A stretch of DNA of 64,000 nt, taken from NCBI GenBank assembly GCA_947630325.1, contig CANRHB010000005.1, forward strand, positions 52,261 through 116,260, in the 5' to 3' direction. This document shows positions 25,733 through 34,211 of this stretch, in pieces. The stretch comes from an uncultured Clostridia bacterium (GTDB lineage Bacteria > Bacillota > Clostridia > Christensenellales > Borkfalkiaceae). Numbering within the stretch: position 1 is the stretch's first letter; each line of letters starts with the position of its first letter. The notes below the pieces were generated by a model. That model had not been told where the DNA came from, ran no database searches, and saw nothing but the letters and a program-made list of their open reading frames with translations. The translations under genes were made by a program, and so were the position numbers.

Positions 25733-25903
25733 TATCATAGATGAATTTTTTGTGAAAAATTTCACCGCCGAAATTTGTGCAGGTTGTTCTATTTTGACCT
25801 CCTCAGGTCGCGGGAAGCCGCCCCTTCGGTGCACCCGCCTTCCCCTTTTTTGCATAGCATAAAGTGACTGCGCCGCAAGAAAAAGCGGCGGGAGGTTTTA
25901 CGA

Positions 25904-26662
25904 ATGCAATCCGATCCTGTTCTTCAAGCCTTTCTTGTCTCTCTCTTCATGTACTTTATGACGGCGCTCGGGGCCGCCGCCGTGTTTTTCTCCCGCAAGG
26001 GAGGGGGAAAGGCGTTCGTCTTTCTCACGGGAGCCGCCGCGGGGATCATGATCGCGGCAAGTTTCTTTTCCCTGCTTCTGCCCGCCATCGACTATCAGAC
26101 CGCGCTCCCGTCCTATGTCACCGTCACCCTCGGCTTTCTGCTCGGCGGGGGGTTCATCGTCCTTTCGGACGTCCTTCTCTCCCGCTCCCAATTCCGCTTC
26201 AAAAGGATAGGGGACAGAAAGTGCGCCCTTTTGTATCTTGCCGTCACCCTCCACAACATTCCCGAGGGCATGGCGGTGGGGGTGGCGTTCGCGCAGGCGG
26301 CGGGGGGAGCGGGGACCCTCTCCGCGCTTCTGCTCGGCGTGGGGATCGCCGTACAGAACTTCCCCGAGGGCATGTGCGTCGCCTTTCCCCTCCGCGCAAA
26401 GGGAATGAGCCCGCTTAAAAGTTTCCTCTTTTCGCAGGGCTCGGGCGCGGTGGAGATCCCCGCCTGTATCTTAGGGGCGCTCGCCGCCTCCTTCATCGCG
26501 GGGCTCATGCCGTGGGCGCTCTCCTTTTCGGCGGGCGCGATGATCGCCGTCGTCTGCTCCGAGCTCATTCCCGAGTGCTTTGAAAAGAGCAAGACCCTCG
26601 CCTCGGCGGGCGTCATCTTTGGTTTTTGCGTGATGATGCTCCTCGACGTCGCCCTCGGTTGA
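25904..26662 (+). CDS. ZIP-family divalent metal transporter
   Basis: This 252-residue protein has about eight membrane helices. The ZIP metal-site motifs are on helices IV and V: TLHNIPEGMAVGVAF and AVQNFPEGMCVAFPL, including the HNxPEG and NxPEG residues that coordinate Zn2+ or Fe2+. The bacterial ZupT/GufA type imports zinc or iron. GGAGG lies 8 nt before the ATG, just behind a small hairpin (GCCGC/GCGGC) that could modulate initiation. It is followed closely by the SDR gene, which appears to have its own promoter inside this gene's 3' end. Confidence 0.9.
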   Translation: MQSDPVLQAFLVSLFMYFMTALGAAAVFFSRKGGGKAFVFLTGAAAGIMIAASFFSLLLPAIDYQTALPSYVTVTLGFLLGGGFIVLSDVLLSRSQFRFKRIGDRKCALLYLAVTLHNIPEGMAVGVAFAQAAGGAGTLSALLLGVGIAVQNFPEGMCVAFPLRAKGMSPLKSFLFSQGSGAVEIPACILGALAASFIAGLMPWALSFSAGAMIAVVCSELIPECFEKSKTLASAGVIFGFCVMMLLDVALG

Positions 26663-26688
26663 ATAGAAATTTTTTCCTTGCCCATAAT
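26660..26688 (+). promoter_or_regulatory. Sigma-G-like promoter of the SDR gene
   Basis: TGAATA at 26660-26665 is a perfect sigma-G -35. CATAAT at 26683-26688 is a good -10 after a 17-bp spacer. The -35 overlaps the stop codon of the ZIP gene. The predicted +1 is at or 1 nt before the ATG at 26696. Confidence 0.6.
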
Positions 26689-26695
26689 TCATGTT

Positions 26696-27562
26696 ATGAA
26701 ACGGGAAATCAAAGAGCAGACGGAAGAAAAAGCGGAGCCCGCGGCGGAAGCGCACCCTCCGCGCAAGGGAAGGCGGGTCGCCGTCGTCGTGGGCGGCTCG
26801 TCTGGCATCGGCAGGGAGACCGCCTTGAAACTGCACGCAAAGAGTTATACGGTCATCAATCTCTCCCGCACTCCCTTTAAGGGGGAGCGCATTCTCTCCC
26901 GCACCGCGGACGCCGCGCAGGAAGGGGAGCTCGAAAAGGCGATCGCAGAGATCGGGGAGGAGTACGGCGGGATCGACCTTCTCATTTATTCGGCGGGCTT
27001 TTCCATGGCCGCGCCTCTCGAACACGCCAAGAGCGGGGACTACCGCTATCTCTTCGAGGTGAACTATTTCGGCGCGATCGAGGCGATCAAGGCGGCGGCG
27101 CCCTACCTCAAAAAGCGGGAGGGGAGGGCGATCCTCGTCGGCTCCATGGGGGGAGATTTCCCCATTCCATACGACGGGTTCTATTCCTCCTCCAAGGCGG
27201 CGCTGAGTATGCTTGCGCGGGAGGCGGACATGGAACTCCGCCGCCAAGGGGTGCGGGTGTTGGCGCTTCTTCCCGGGGGGACTTCCACCGACTTCACCTA
27301 CAGCCGCAAAGTATACAATGCGGAGGAGAGCAAGGGATATACCTCCTCGGTGAAAAAAGCCTCCGCCGCGCTTGCGAACATGGAGCAGGGGGGAATGACC
27401 CCCTCCCTCGTTGCGGACAGCATCATCAGGCTTACGCAAAAGCGCAACCCGCCCACCGTCTCGGCGGCAGGCGGGAAGAACAACTTTTTGCGGCTTGCGG
27501 GAAGAATGCTCCCCGAGCGGGTCACCGATTGGTTCGTGCGCAAAAAGTTTAACCAAAAATAA
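26696..27562 (+). CDS. Short-chain dehydrogenase/reductase
   Basis: This 288-residue SDR protein has a charged 24-residue N-terminal extension and then the NAD(P)-binding motif VVGGSSGIGRE. The active site Tyr and Lys sit in YSSSKAAL, with the preceding Ser in GSMGG; the NNAG-type motif is YSAG. The substrate is not predictable. No Shine-Dalgarno precedes ATG 26696, and the sigma-G-like -10 lies 7 nt upstream, so a leaderless forespore transcript is proposed. TTG 26678 is a less likely start. Confidence 0.85.
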   Translation: MKREIKEQTEEKAEPAAEAHPPRKGRRVAVVVGGSSGIGRETALKLHAKSYTVINLSRTPFKGERILSRTADAAQEGELEKAIAEIGEEYGGIDLLIYSAGFSMAAPLEHAKSGDYRYLFEVNYFGAIEAIKAAAPYLKKREGRAILVGSMGGDFPIPYDGFYSSSKAALSMLAREADMELRRQGVRVLALLPGGTSTDFTYSRKVYNAEESKGYTSSVKKASAALANMEQGGMTPSLVADSIIRLTQKRNPPTVSAAGGKNNFLRLAGRMLPERVTDWFVRKKFNQK

Positions 27563-27573
27563 AGAAAAAGCAG

Positions 27574-27602
27574 GGGCTCCCGCGGGCGTGCGGAGCCCTT
27601 TT
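27574..27602 (+). terminator. Terminator of the SDR gene
   Basis: The stem GGGCTCC/GGAGCCC (27574-27598) is followed by TTTTC. Confidence 0.7.
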
Positions 27603-27667
27603 CAATGTCACAAAAAGCGAACGTTTCATGTCACAAAATGAGAACAATATTTTCACTCGCCGAACGC

Positions 27668-27697
27668 TTGACTTATTTCGCCGCCGTGTACTATAAT
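27668..27697 (+). promoter_or_regulatory. Promoter of the purine gene string
   Basis: TTGACT at 27668-27673 and TATAAT at 27692-27697 have an 18-bp spacer. Two CGAAC pentamers (27618 and 27661) lie upstream on the same strand. They recall the core of Bacillus PurR boxes, but their orientation and spacing do not match that site, so PurR control is uncertain. Confidence 0.65.
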
Positions 27698-27703
27698 GGT
27701 GAC

Positions 27704-27766
27704 ATGAAAAGAGTGGGCTCCCGCTTGAAGCGGGATAAAAAGACCAATGGGTTCGTTCTCAGATAG
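27704..27766 (+). CDS. Candidate leaderless leader peptide upstream of purE
   Basis: The frame is 20 codons (MKRVGSRLKR...) plus TAG. The ATG coincides with the predicted transcription start, and the stop ends exactly where the terminator hairpin begins at 27767. A small hairpin CCCGC-TTGAA-GCGGG lies inside it. The peptide is rich in Lys and Arg. Translation is a hypothesis; the same stretch could instead be a ligand-sensing RNA. Confidence 0.35.
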   Translation: MKRVGSRLKRDKKTNGFVLR

Positions 27767-27803
27767 GCAGTTTTTTTCGCGCAGAGAAAAACTGCTCTTT
27801 TTT
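27767..27803 (+). terminator. Leader terminator (attenuator) before purE
   Basis: A 9-bp stem (GCAGTTTTT pairing with AAAAACTGC), an 11-nt loop and TCTTTTTT follow. It lies between the promoter and purE, so read-through must be regulated or inefficient. This is the layout of an attenuator or riboswitch. Confidence 0.75.
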
Positions 27804-27822
27804 ATTGTTTAAGGAGAAAAGT

Positions 27823-28317
27823 ATGAAGAAAGTTGCTGTCATCATGGGAAGCGATTCCGATCTTCCCGTTGCGGAAAAGGCGCTCGGCGTTCTCAAAGAG
27901 TTCGGCATTCCCTATGTGGTGCATGTTTATTCGGCACATCGCACCCCCGAGGCCGCAAAGACGTTTGCGGAGGGGGCGGCGGAGAACGGCGTCGGCGTCA
28001 TCATCTGCGTTGCGGGAATGGCGGCGCACCTTGCGGGCGCATTTGCGGCGAATTGCGTCTTGCCCGTCATCGGCGTTCCCGTGGGCGGCGGCACATTGGG
28101 CGGTATGGACGCGCTTCTCTCTACCGTGATGATGCCCTCGGGGATCCCCGTTGCCACAGTCGCCATCGACGGGGGAAAGAACGCCGCCTATCTCGCGGCC
28201 GAAATTTTGGCTGTGGGGGATGAAGAACTTTCCAAAAAACTTGTTGCGTTCCGCAAAAAGACCGTCTCCGAAGTCCTCCAAAAGGACAGCGCAGTATTTG
28301 GAAAGTATACGAAATAA
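27823..28317 (+). CDS. purE: N5-carboxyaminoimidazole ribonucleotide mutase (PurE)
   Basis: This 164-residue enzyme carries out the CAIR-forming step of purine synthesis. It has the PurE phosphate-binding motif GSDSDLPVAEKAL and the active-site phrase YSAHRTPE with its His. GMAAHLAG, LPVIGVPV and GMDALLSTVMMPSGIPVAT complete the family pattern. The start at 27823 follows AAGGAG at 6 nt; earlier in-frame starts would be inside the attenuator. Class I enzymes need PurK, which is not seen here, so this may be a class II-type (CO2-using) enzyme. Confidence 0.95.
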   Translation: MKKVAVIMGSDSDLPVAEKALGVLKEFGIPYVVHVYSAHRTPEAAKTFAEGAAENGVGVIICVAGMAAHLAGAFAANCVLPVIGVPVGGGTLGGMDALLSTVMMPSGIPVATVAIDGGKNAAYLAAEILAVGDEELSKKLVAFRKKTVSEVLQKDSAVFGKYTK

Positions 28318-28983
28318 GGGGCGCCAAAAAGGCTCTTTTTAGCGTCATGCTGAGCCGAAATGTATTTACGCAGTCCCGATAGCGAATCCGCGAAGGCATC
28401 TTGGTACGTTTGGGTCTGGTTTTAAGCGTACTTGGACGTAGCAAGATTCCCTCGGAGAGTTGCCATGTCGGACTTCGTAATTTCTGTTACGGCTACTTCG
28501 TCGCAGGCTCCTCGTGCCGCCCTTAGACAATACAGAACGCGCGGGCGGGGCGGAATGACGCGGGCAGGTCGCGCAAACCCCCTCCGTGGGAGGGGGATTA
28601 AGGGGGTGGGCGGCGCCTTGCTGTCCCTTTTAGGGAAAGTACCCGAGCGAAGCGAGGGGGAAAGGGTTCCCAACCCCTCAGTCTCGGCTGGCGCCTCGAC
28701 AGCTCCCCTACAGGGGCGCCGAGAGGGCATTCCCCAATTACTGCGCGGAGCAGGGTCCCCCTGCGGCAACGCCCACAATTTGCCGCATTCTTACGGCTTA
28801 TTGTCTGACAAGGCGAACGAGAGGATAATTTAAGTTAAACCGTCAAAGAAAGTTTCTTCACGGCGTTTATTTTCGGCTGACACCCCTTCCGTCACGCGCA
28901 AAGCGCGCGACACCCACCCTCAAGGGGTGGGCAAGGGGAGAAGGAGAAAATAAACGCGTGAAAACAAAAGGAGAATAAACATC
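28318..28983. repeat. Repeat mosaic between purE and purC: R3 with R5, R6, R1, R7
   Basis: There is no gene. R3 with the R5 module inserted in its right arm spans 28342-28561 (220 bp). R6 runs and an R1 unit (28617-28722) follow, then R7 (about 28736-28830), which contains ATTTGCCGCATTCTTACGG and reappears inverted near 40800-40918. The final 60 bp hold the AAGGAG-type ribosome-binding site of purC. Confidence 0.75.
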
Positions 28984-29694
28984 ATGGAAAAGAAAGAACA
29001 GCTCTATGAAGGCAAGGCGAAGAAGGTTTTCGCCACCGAGGACGAGACCCTTTGCATCGTCTCCTACAAGGACGACGCCACCGCTTTCAACGGGCTCAAA
29101 AAGGGCACCATTGCGGGCAAAGGCGTCGTCAACAACCGCATGTCCAACATGCTCATGCAACTTCTCGAGAAGAAGGGGGTTCCCACCCACTTTGTCAAAG
29201 AACTCTCCGAACGCGACACCCTCGTCAAAAAGGTGAAGATCGTCCCGCTCGAAGTCATCATCCGCAACGTCTCCGCGGGTTCCTTTGCAAAGCGTTACGG
29301 CGTTCCCGAGGGCATCGTGTTCGACGAGCCCACCATCGAATTCTCCTATAAGTGCGATGCGCTCGACGATCCGCTCCTCAACAGCTATCACGCGCTCGCC
29401 TTAAAACTCGCCACCAAAGAGGAGATCGAAACCATCAAACAGTACGCGTTCAAAGTCAACGAAGTGTTGAAGGAATACTTCCTGCACTTGGGGGTGCGGC
29501 TCATCGATTTCAAACTCGAATTCGGGCGTCTGCCGAGCGGCGAGATCGTGCTTGCCGACGAAATTTCCCCCGACACCTGCCGTTTCTGGGATGCGCAGAC
29601 GGGCGAAAAACTCGACAAAGACCGTTTCCGCCGCGACATGGGCGGCGTGGAGGCGGCTTATCAGGAAATTTTCAAGCGCGTGACGGGAGAGTAA
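28984..29694 (+). CDS. purC: SAICAR synthetase (PurC)
   Basis: This 236-residue enzyme condenses CAIR with aspartate using ATP. It has the N-terminal [10 protein letters not shown], the family signatures [15 protein letters not shown] and [10 protein letters not shown], and the metal-binding [12 protein letters not shown]. The length is normal for bacterial PurC. A repeat-filled 666-bp gap separates it from purE. Confidence 0.97.
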   Translation: MEKKEQLYEGKAKKVFATEDETLCIVSYKDDATAFNGLKKGTIAGKGVVNNRMSNMLMQLLEKKGVPTHFVKELSERDTLVKKVKIVPLEVIIRNVSAGSFAKRYGVPEGIVFDEPTIEFSYKCDALDDPLLNSYHALALKLATKEEIETIKQYAFKVNEVLKEYFLHLGVRLIDFKLEFGRLPSGEIVLADEISPDTCRFWDAQTGEKLDKDRFRRDMGGVEAAYQEIFKRVTGE

Positions 29695-29945
29695 AATAAA
29701 CTTGTCATGTCGCCTCGCGTACCTTTCCTAAAATGTCATGTCGCCTCGCGCATTTTTCTTAAAATGTCATGTCGAGCTTGTCGAGACATCTCTACCTTGT
29801 TTTAATAATGTGAGATTTCTCGATTCCGCTTCGCTCCACTCGAAATGACATATTGGAAATACGCACCACCCCCTACCCCCTCCTTAGGAGGGGGCAAGGC
29901 CAAATCATGCTCCGTCCCATGGAGGGACGTTCATCAGGAGTTGTT
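29695..29945. repeat. R2 palindrome and R6 run between purC and purF
   Basis: Two truncated starts of the TGTCATGTCG type (from 29706 and 29736) precede a full R2 palindrome at 29765-29850 (TGTCATGTCGA ... TCGAAATGACA). An R6 unit and the purF ribosome-binding site follow. No gene is seen. Confidence 0.7.
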
Positions 29946-31391
29946 ATGTCGCAAATTCATGAAGAATGCGGGGTGTTCGGCATTTTCGCACCCCAAAAGC
30001 AGGACGTTGCCTCTACCGCATACTATGCTCTCTTCGCCCTCCAACACCGCGGGCAGGAGTCGGCAGGGATCGTCGTCAACGACGACGGCGTCTTTCACAC
30101 CTATAAGGACGCGGGGCTCGTCAACGACGTGTTCACCGAGGACATTCTCAAAAAACTCGGCGAGGGGAATTTGGCGATCGGACACGTGCGCTATTCCACC
30201 ACGGGAAGCGGGGGAAGGGAGAACGCCCAGCCCATTGTCGTCAACCACCTGAAGGGGAACATGGCGCTTGCCCACAACGGCAACCTCGTCAACGCCTCCG
30301 AACTGCGCGACGAACTCGAGAGCGAAGGCAGTATCTTCCACTCCACGTCGGACAGCGAGGTCATCTCCTACATCATCACCAAAGAGCGTGTCAAGCGCGG
30401 CTCCATCGAGGAAGCGGTCCTCGCCGCCATGGACAGGCTCAAGGGGGCGTATTCCCTCCTCGTGATGTCCCCGAGCAAACTCCTCGCCGTGCGCGATCCC
30501 TTCGGCTTCCACCCCCTCTGCTATGGAAGGCGGGAGGACGGGGCGTACATCGTCGCCTCCGAGAGCTGCGCGCTCGACAGCGTGGGCGCGACCCTCATCC
30601 GCGAAGTAGAGCCCGGCGAAATGCTCGTCTTTACCAAGGACGGCGTTTTTTCCGACCGCTCCCACTGCGGCAGGGGGAAGCATCTGTGTGTGTTCGAATA
30701 TCTCTACATCGCCCGTCCCGATTCGGTCATCGAGGGCTGTTCGGTGCACGAGGCACGGAAGCAGGCGGGTCGGTTCCTTGCTAGGCAATATCATCTCGAC
30801 GCGGACATCGTGGTCGGCGTGCCCGATTCGGGCTTAGACGCCGCTTACGGCTATGCCGAGGCGTCGGGCATTCCCTATGGCATCGGCTTTATCAAAAACA
30901 AGTACATCGGCAGGACGTTCATCGCTCCGGGACAGGCCGCCCGCGAGGACAGGGTGCGCATCAAACTCAATGTGTTGAAGTCTGCGATCGCGGGGAAGCG
31001 GGTCGTCCTCGTGGACGATTCCATCGTCCGCGGCACCACCTGCGCGCGCATTGTGAAGATGCTTCGAAGCGCGGGAGCGAAGGAAGTGCACATGCTCTCG
31101 TCCGCGCCCGCCTTTCTCAACCCCTGCTACTATGGCACGGACATCGACTCGCGGGAAAATCTCATCGCCTGCCACCACAGCGTGGAGGAGATCGCCGCCA
31201 TCATCGGCGCGGACAGCGTGGGGTATCTCGATCTTTCCAAAGTCGCCTATTTAACGGGGGGCGACGGCACGGGATTTTGCACGGCGTGTTTCGACGGCAA
31301 CTATCCCACCGAGGAGCCCACGGTCTCGGCAAAGAGCCGTTTCGAACGCTGGGAACGCCCCATTTCGGAAAACCCGAAATATAGGAAATAA
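29946..31391 (+). CDS. purF: Amidophosphoribosyltransferase (PurF)
   Basis: This 481-residue enzyme makes phosphoribosylamine from PRPP and glutamine, the committed step. A short propeptide MSQIHEE precedes the N-terminal nucleophile Cys8 of CGVFGIF, exposed after processing. The N-terminal glutaminase domain is followed by a PRTase domain with the PRPP loop VVLVDDSIVRGTT. Four or more Cys in the C-terminal half (CARI, CYYG, CHHS, CTACF) are consistent with the 4Fe-4S-containing Bacillus-type enzyme. The start at 29946 follows CAGGAG. Confidence 0.97.
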   Translation: MSQIHEECGVFGIFAPQKQDVASTAYYALFALQHRGQESAGIVVNDDGVFHTYKDAGLVNDVFTEDILKKLGEGNLAIGHVRYSTTGSGGRENAQPIVVNHLKGNMALAHNGNLVNASELRDELESEGSIFHSTSDSEVISYIITKERVKRGSIEEAVLAAMDRLKGAYSLLVMSPSKLLAVRDPFGFHPLCYGRREDGAYIVASESCALDSVGATLIREVEPGEMLVFTKDGVFSDRSHCGRGKHLCVFEYLYIARPDSVIEGCSVHEARKQAGRFLARQYHLDADIVVGVPDSGLDAAYGYAEASGIPYGIGFIKNKYIGRTFIAPGQAAREDRVRIKLNVLKSAIAGKRVVLVDDSIVRGTTCARIVKMLRSAGAKEVHMLSSAPAFLNPCYYGTDIDSRENLIACHHSVEEIAAIIGADSVGYLDLSKVAYLTGGDGTGFCTACFDGNYPTEEPTVSAKSRFERWERPISENPKYRK

Positions 31392-31818
31392 GTTCACGCG
31401 TTTCTTTTCTCCCTCCCCCATGGGGATCTCAAGCGGGGGAGCGAAGCCGCCTTTTACGGAACCCCCTCCATTGGAGGGGGACTAAGGGGTGGGCAAACTC
31501 GTCCGTCTGCGTCATTCCGAGCCGTAAGGGAAATTACGAAGTTCGACATGGCAATTCCCCGAGGGAATCTTGTTACGTTCAAGTACGTTTTAACCGACCA
31601 AACCTGCGTCATTCCGAGCCGTAAGGGAAATTACGAAGTCCGACATGGCAATTCCCCGAGGGAATCTTGTTACGTTCAAGTACGTTCAAAACCAAACCCA
31701 AACGTACCAAGATGCCTTCGCGGATTCGCTTTTACGAACTGCGTACCTACATTACGGCTCAGCATGACGCGTTGAGAGCGTGCTTTTCGACCCCAATCAT
31801 CACAAAAAAGGAAGAATT
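31392..31818. repeat. Repeat tract: R6, partial R3, full R3 in tandem
   Basis: There is no gene. A truncated R3 copy (31509-31605) is immediately followed by a full 165-bp copy (31606-31770) in the same orientation. Terminal arms read GCGTCATTCCGAGCCGTAA and, inverted, GCGTCATGCTGAGCCGTAA. The purM ribosome-binding site AAGGAAG lies in the last 15 bp. Confidence 0.8.
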
Positions 31819-32856
31819 ATGATAAAAGACAGTTACAGCGAAAGTTACAAGGAGGCGGGGGTGGACATCACCGCGGGATACCGCTCGGTGGAACTCATGA
31901 AGGGGCACATCCGCCGCACCCTTGCCGAGGGGCTCGAAAACGTCGGCGACTTCGGCGGTCTCTTTCCCCTGCACGTTGCGGGAATGAAGGAACCCGTGCT
32001 CGTCTCGGGGACCGACGGCGTGGGCACCAAACTCCGCCTCGCCATTCTCATGAACAAGCACGACACGATCGGCATCGACTGCGTTGCCATGTGCGTGAAC
32101 GACGTCATCTGTTGCGGCGCAAAGCCTCTCTTCTTTCTCGACTACATCGCCTGCGGGAAGAACGTCCCCGAAAAGATCGCTACAATCGTCGGCGGCGTTG
32201 CGGAGGGGTGCGTGCAAGCGGGTTGCGCCCTCATCGGCGGGGAGACTGCCGAGCACCCCGGGATCATGCCCGAGGAGGATTACGACCTCGCGGGTTTCAC
32301 CGTGGGGATCGCCGATAAATGCAACATGGTCGATAAAAACGCGGTAAAAGAGGGGGACGTCATGCTCGCCCTTCCCTCGAGCGGGGTGCACTCCAACGGC
32401 TTTTCCCTCGTGCGGAAGGTGTTCGACGTCGAGCGTTGCGACCTTCGCGCTCCCGTAAAAGAACTCGGGGGAAAATCGCTCGGCGAAACCCTTCTTACCC
32501 CCACGAAAATCTATGTAAAAACCGTGCTTGCTCTTCTTGAACAGGTCAAGGTAAAGGGCATTTCGCACATCACGGGCGGCGGCTTCTATGAAAACATGCC
32601 CCGCTCCCTGCCCAAGGGTTTGGGGGTAAAGATACAAAAGCGCAACGTTCAAACGCCCCCGATCTTCTCGCTTCTCGAGGAGCGCGGGAAGATCCCGCAA
32701 CACGACATGTTCAACACCTTCAACATGGGGGTCGGGATGAGCATTACGGTGGCGAGAGAGGACGTCGACCGTTCGCTTGAAATTTTGCACGCGCACGGCG
32801 AAAACGCCTACATCTTGGGCGAGATCGTCTCGGGCGGCGGCGTGGAACTTTTGTAA
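31819..32856 (+). CDS. purM: AIR synthetase (PurM)
   Basis: This 345-residue enzyme closes the imidazole ring of FGAM to form AIR. Its motifs are SGTDGVGTKL near residue 57, CVNDVICCGAKPLFFLDY, LIGGETAEHPG, LPSSGVHSNGFSLVR and HITGGGFYEN. The start at 31819 follows AAGGAAG; the earlier in-frame TTG/ATG would lie in the R3 repeat. purN begins 15 bp after its stop. Confidence 0.97.
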   Translation: MIKDSYSESYKEAGVDITAGYRSVELMKGHIRRTLAEGLENVGDFGGLFPLHVAGMKEPVLVSGTDGVGTKLRLAILMNKHDTIGIDCVAMCVNDVICCGAKPLFFLDYIACGKNVPEKIATIVGGVAEGCVQAGCALIGGETAEHPGIMPEEDYDLAGFTVGIADKCNMVDKNAVKEGDVMLALPSSGVHSNGFSLVRKVFDVERCDLRAPVKELGGKSLGETLLTPTKIYVKTVLALLEQVKVKGISHITGGGFYENMPRSLPKGLGVKIQKRNVQTPPIFSLLEERGKIPQHDMFNTFNMGVGMSITVAREDVDRSLEILHAHGENAYILGEIVSGGGVELL

Positions 32857-32871
32857 CGCGGAGCTGATATC

Positions 32872-33483
32872 ATGTCACATAAGGTAAAGATCGCTGTGTT
32901 GTGCTCGGGCGGCGGCACCAACTTCCAAGCCGTCTACAACGCGTGGGAGGCGGGGCTCTTGCCCCACGGCGAAATCGTCCTTCTCATCTCTGACCGTGCG
33001 GACGCATACGCCATCACCCGCGCAAACAGAGTGGGACTTCCCACCGCCGTGTTCGACCGCAAAGAAATTCCCGACCGCGCGGAGCGGGAGGAGAAGATGT
33101 TATCCTTGCTCAAAGAACGGGGGATAGAGCTTGTCGTTCTTGCGGGCTTTCTGTCCGTTTTGAGCCCTGCGTTCGTCTCTCGTTATCAAAACCGCATTCT
33201 CAACATTCATCCCGCGCTTCTGCCGAGTTTCGGCGGCGTGGGCTACTATGGGTTGCACGTGCACGAGGCGGCGCTCAAAGCGGGGGTCAAGGTGACGGGC
33301 GCGACGGTGCACTTTGTCACGGCGGAGTGCGACGGGGGCCCCATCCTCGCGCAAAAGGCGGTGGAGGTCAAGGAGGGCGACACCCCCGAGACCTTGCAAA
33401 AGCGGGTCATGCGCGAGGCGGAGTGGGTCATCTATCCCGCCGCCATCGAAGAAGTCTGTAAAAAACTTTCGGGAGAAAAGTAA
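32872..33483 (+). CDS. purN: Glycinamide ribonucleotide formyltransferase (PurN)
   Basis: This 203-residue enzyme transfers formyl from 10-formyl-THF to GAR. It has CSGGGTNFQA for the phosphate loop, the catalytic Asn-His in RILNIHPALLPSF, and GATVHFVTAECDGGPIL with the catalytic Asp. It overlaps the next gene by one base (TAATG). The formyl donor is made with help from Fhs, encoded downstream. Confidence 0.96.
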   Translation: MSHKVKIAVLCSGGGTNFQAVYNAWEAGLLPHGEIVLLISDRADAYAITRANRVGLPTAVFDRKEIPDRAEREEKMLSLLKERGIELVVLAGFLSVLSPAFVSRYQNRILNIHPALLPSFGGVGYYGLHVHEAALKAGVKVTGATVHFVTAECDGGPILAQKAVEVKEGDTPETLQKRVMREAEWVIYPAAIEEVCKKLSGEK

Positions 33484-34208
33484 TGCCATATATCAGAAAA
33501 AACATCGGACGTATTCTCAAAAACAATGTCTATCCCGGGCGCGGGATCGTGGTGGGGAAGTCGAGCAACGGCAGAAAAGCAATGTTTGCTTACTTCATCA
33601 TGGGCAGGAGCGAAAACTCCCGCAACCGCGTGTTTACCGCATACGGAGACGAGATCAGGACGGAGCCCTTCGACCCTTCCAAGGTCACCGATCCCTCCCT
33701 CATTCTCTATTCCCCCGTCAAAGTGGTGGGGAAGAACGTCATCGTCACCAACGGCGACCAGACGGACACCATCGAGCAGTCGCTAAAAGCGGGGCATTGC
33801 TTCCGCCACGGGCTGATGGGGCGCGCCTTCGAACCGGACGCTCCCAACTTCACCCCCCGCATCAGTGCTCTTTTGCACCTGCCCCAAAAGGCGTCGGCGT
33901 TCGTGTATGAAATGTCCATTCTAAAGAGCGCCGAAAAGACGGGCAAAAAGTGCAACCGCTTCTTCTTTGTGTACGAAGGAGTGAACGGAACGGGGCATTT
34001 TTTACATACGTATGAGAAAAACGGCGACCCGTTGCCCTCCTTCCAGGGGGAGCCCGAGGCGGTGATCATACCGAACGACCTCAACGAGTTCGCAGGTGAA
34101 ATTTGGGAGAACCTCAACGAAGAGAACAAAATTTCCCTCGTCTGCCGCGCTTACGACCTCAAAACGGGGGAGAGCGAACAGGTGATCTTCAACAAGAACG
34201 GGAGGTAG
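33483..34208 (+). CDS. IMP cyclohydrolase, PurO-like family
   Basis: This 241-residue protein matches the stand-alone IMP cyclohydrolase family first known from archaeal PurO. Characteristic stretches are NNVYPGRGIVVGKSSNGR at the N terminus, AYFIMGRSENSRNR, GDQTDTI and FPRISALLHL-type (here TPRISALLHLP). It would close FAICAR to IMP, the last step. It sits directly between purN and the separate AICAR transformylase gene, so the usual bifunctional PurH is replaced by two proteins. Family identity is by recognition. Confidence 0.88.
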   Translation: MPYIRKNIGRILKNNVYPGRGIVVGKSSNGRKAMFAYFIMGRSENSRNRVFTAYGDEIRTEPFDPSKVTDPSLILYSPVKVVGKNVIVTNGDQTDTIEQSLKAGHCFRHGLMGRAFEPDAPNFTPRISALLHLPQKASAFVYEMSILKSAEKTGKKCNRFFFVYEGVNGTGHFLHTYEKNGDPLPSFQGEPEAVIIPNDLNEFAGEIWENLNEENKISLVCRAYDLKTGESEQVIFNKNGR

Positions 34209-34211
34209 ATC

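Noticed and set aside
27610-27670. PurR boxes upstream of purE
   Set aside because: Two CGAAC cores exist but are in the same orientation and about 43 bp apart, unlike the inverted pair needed for Bacillus PurR; kept only as a note.
27704-27803. Known purine, ZTP, PRPP or THF riboswitch in the purE leader
   Set aside because: None of the conserved core sequences I know for these classes is present.
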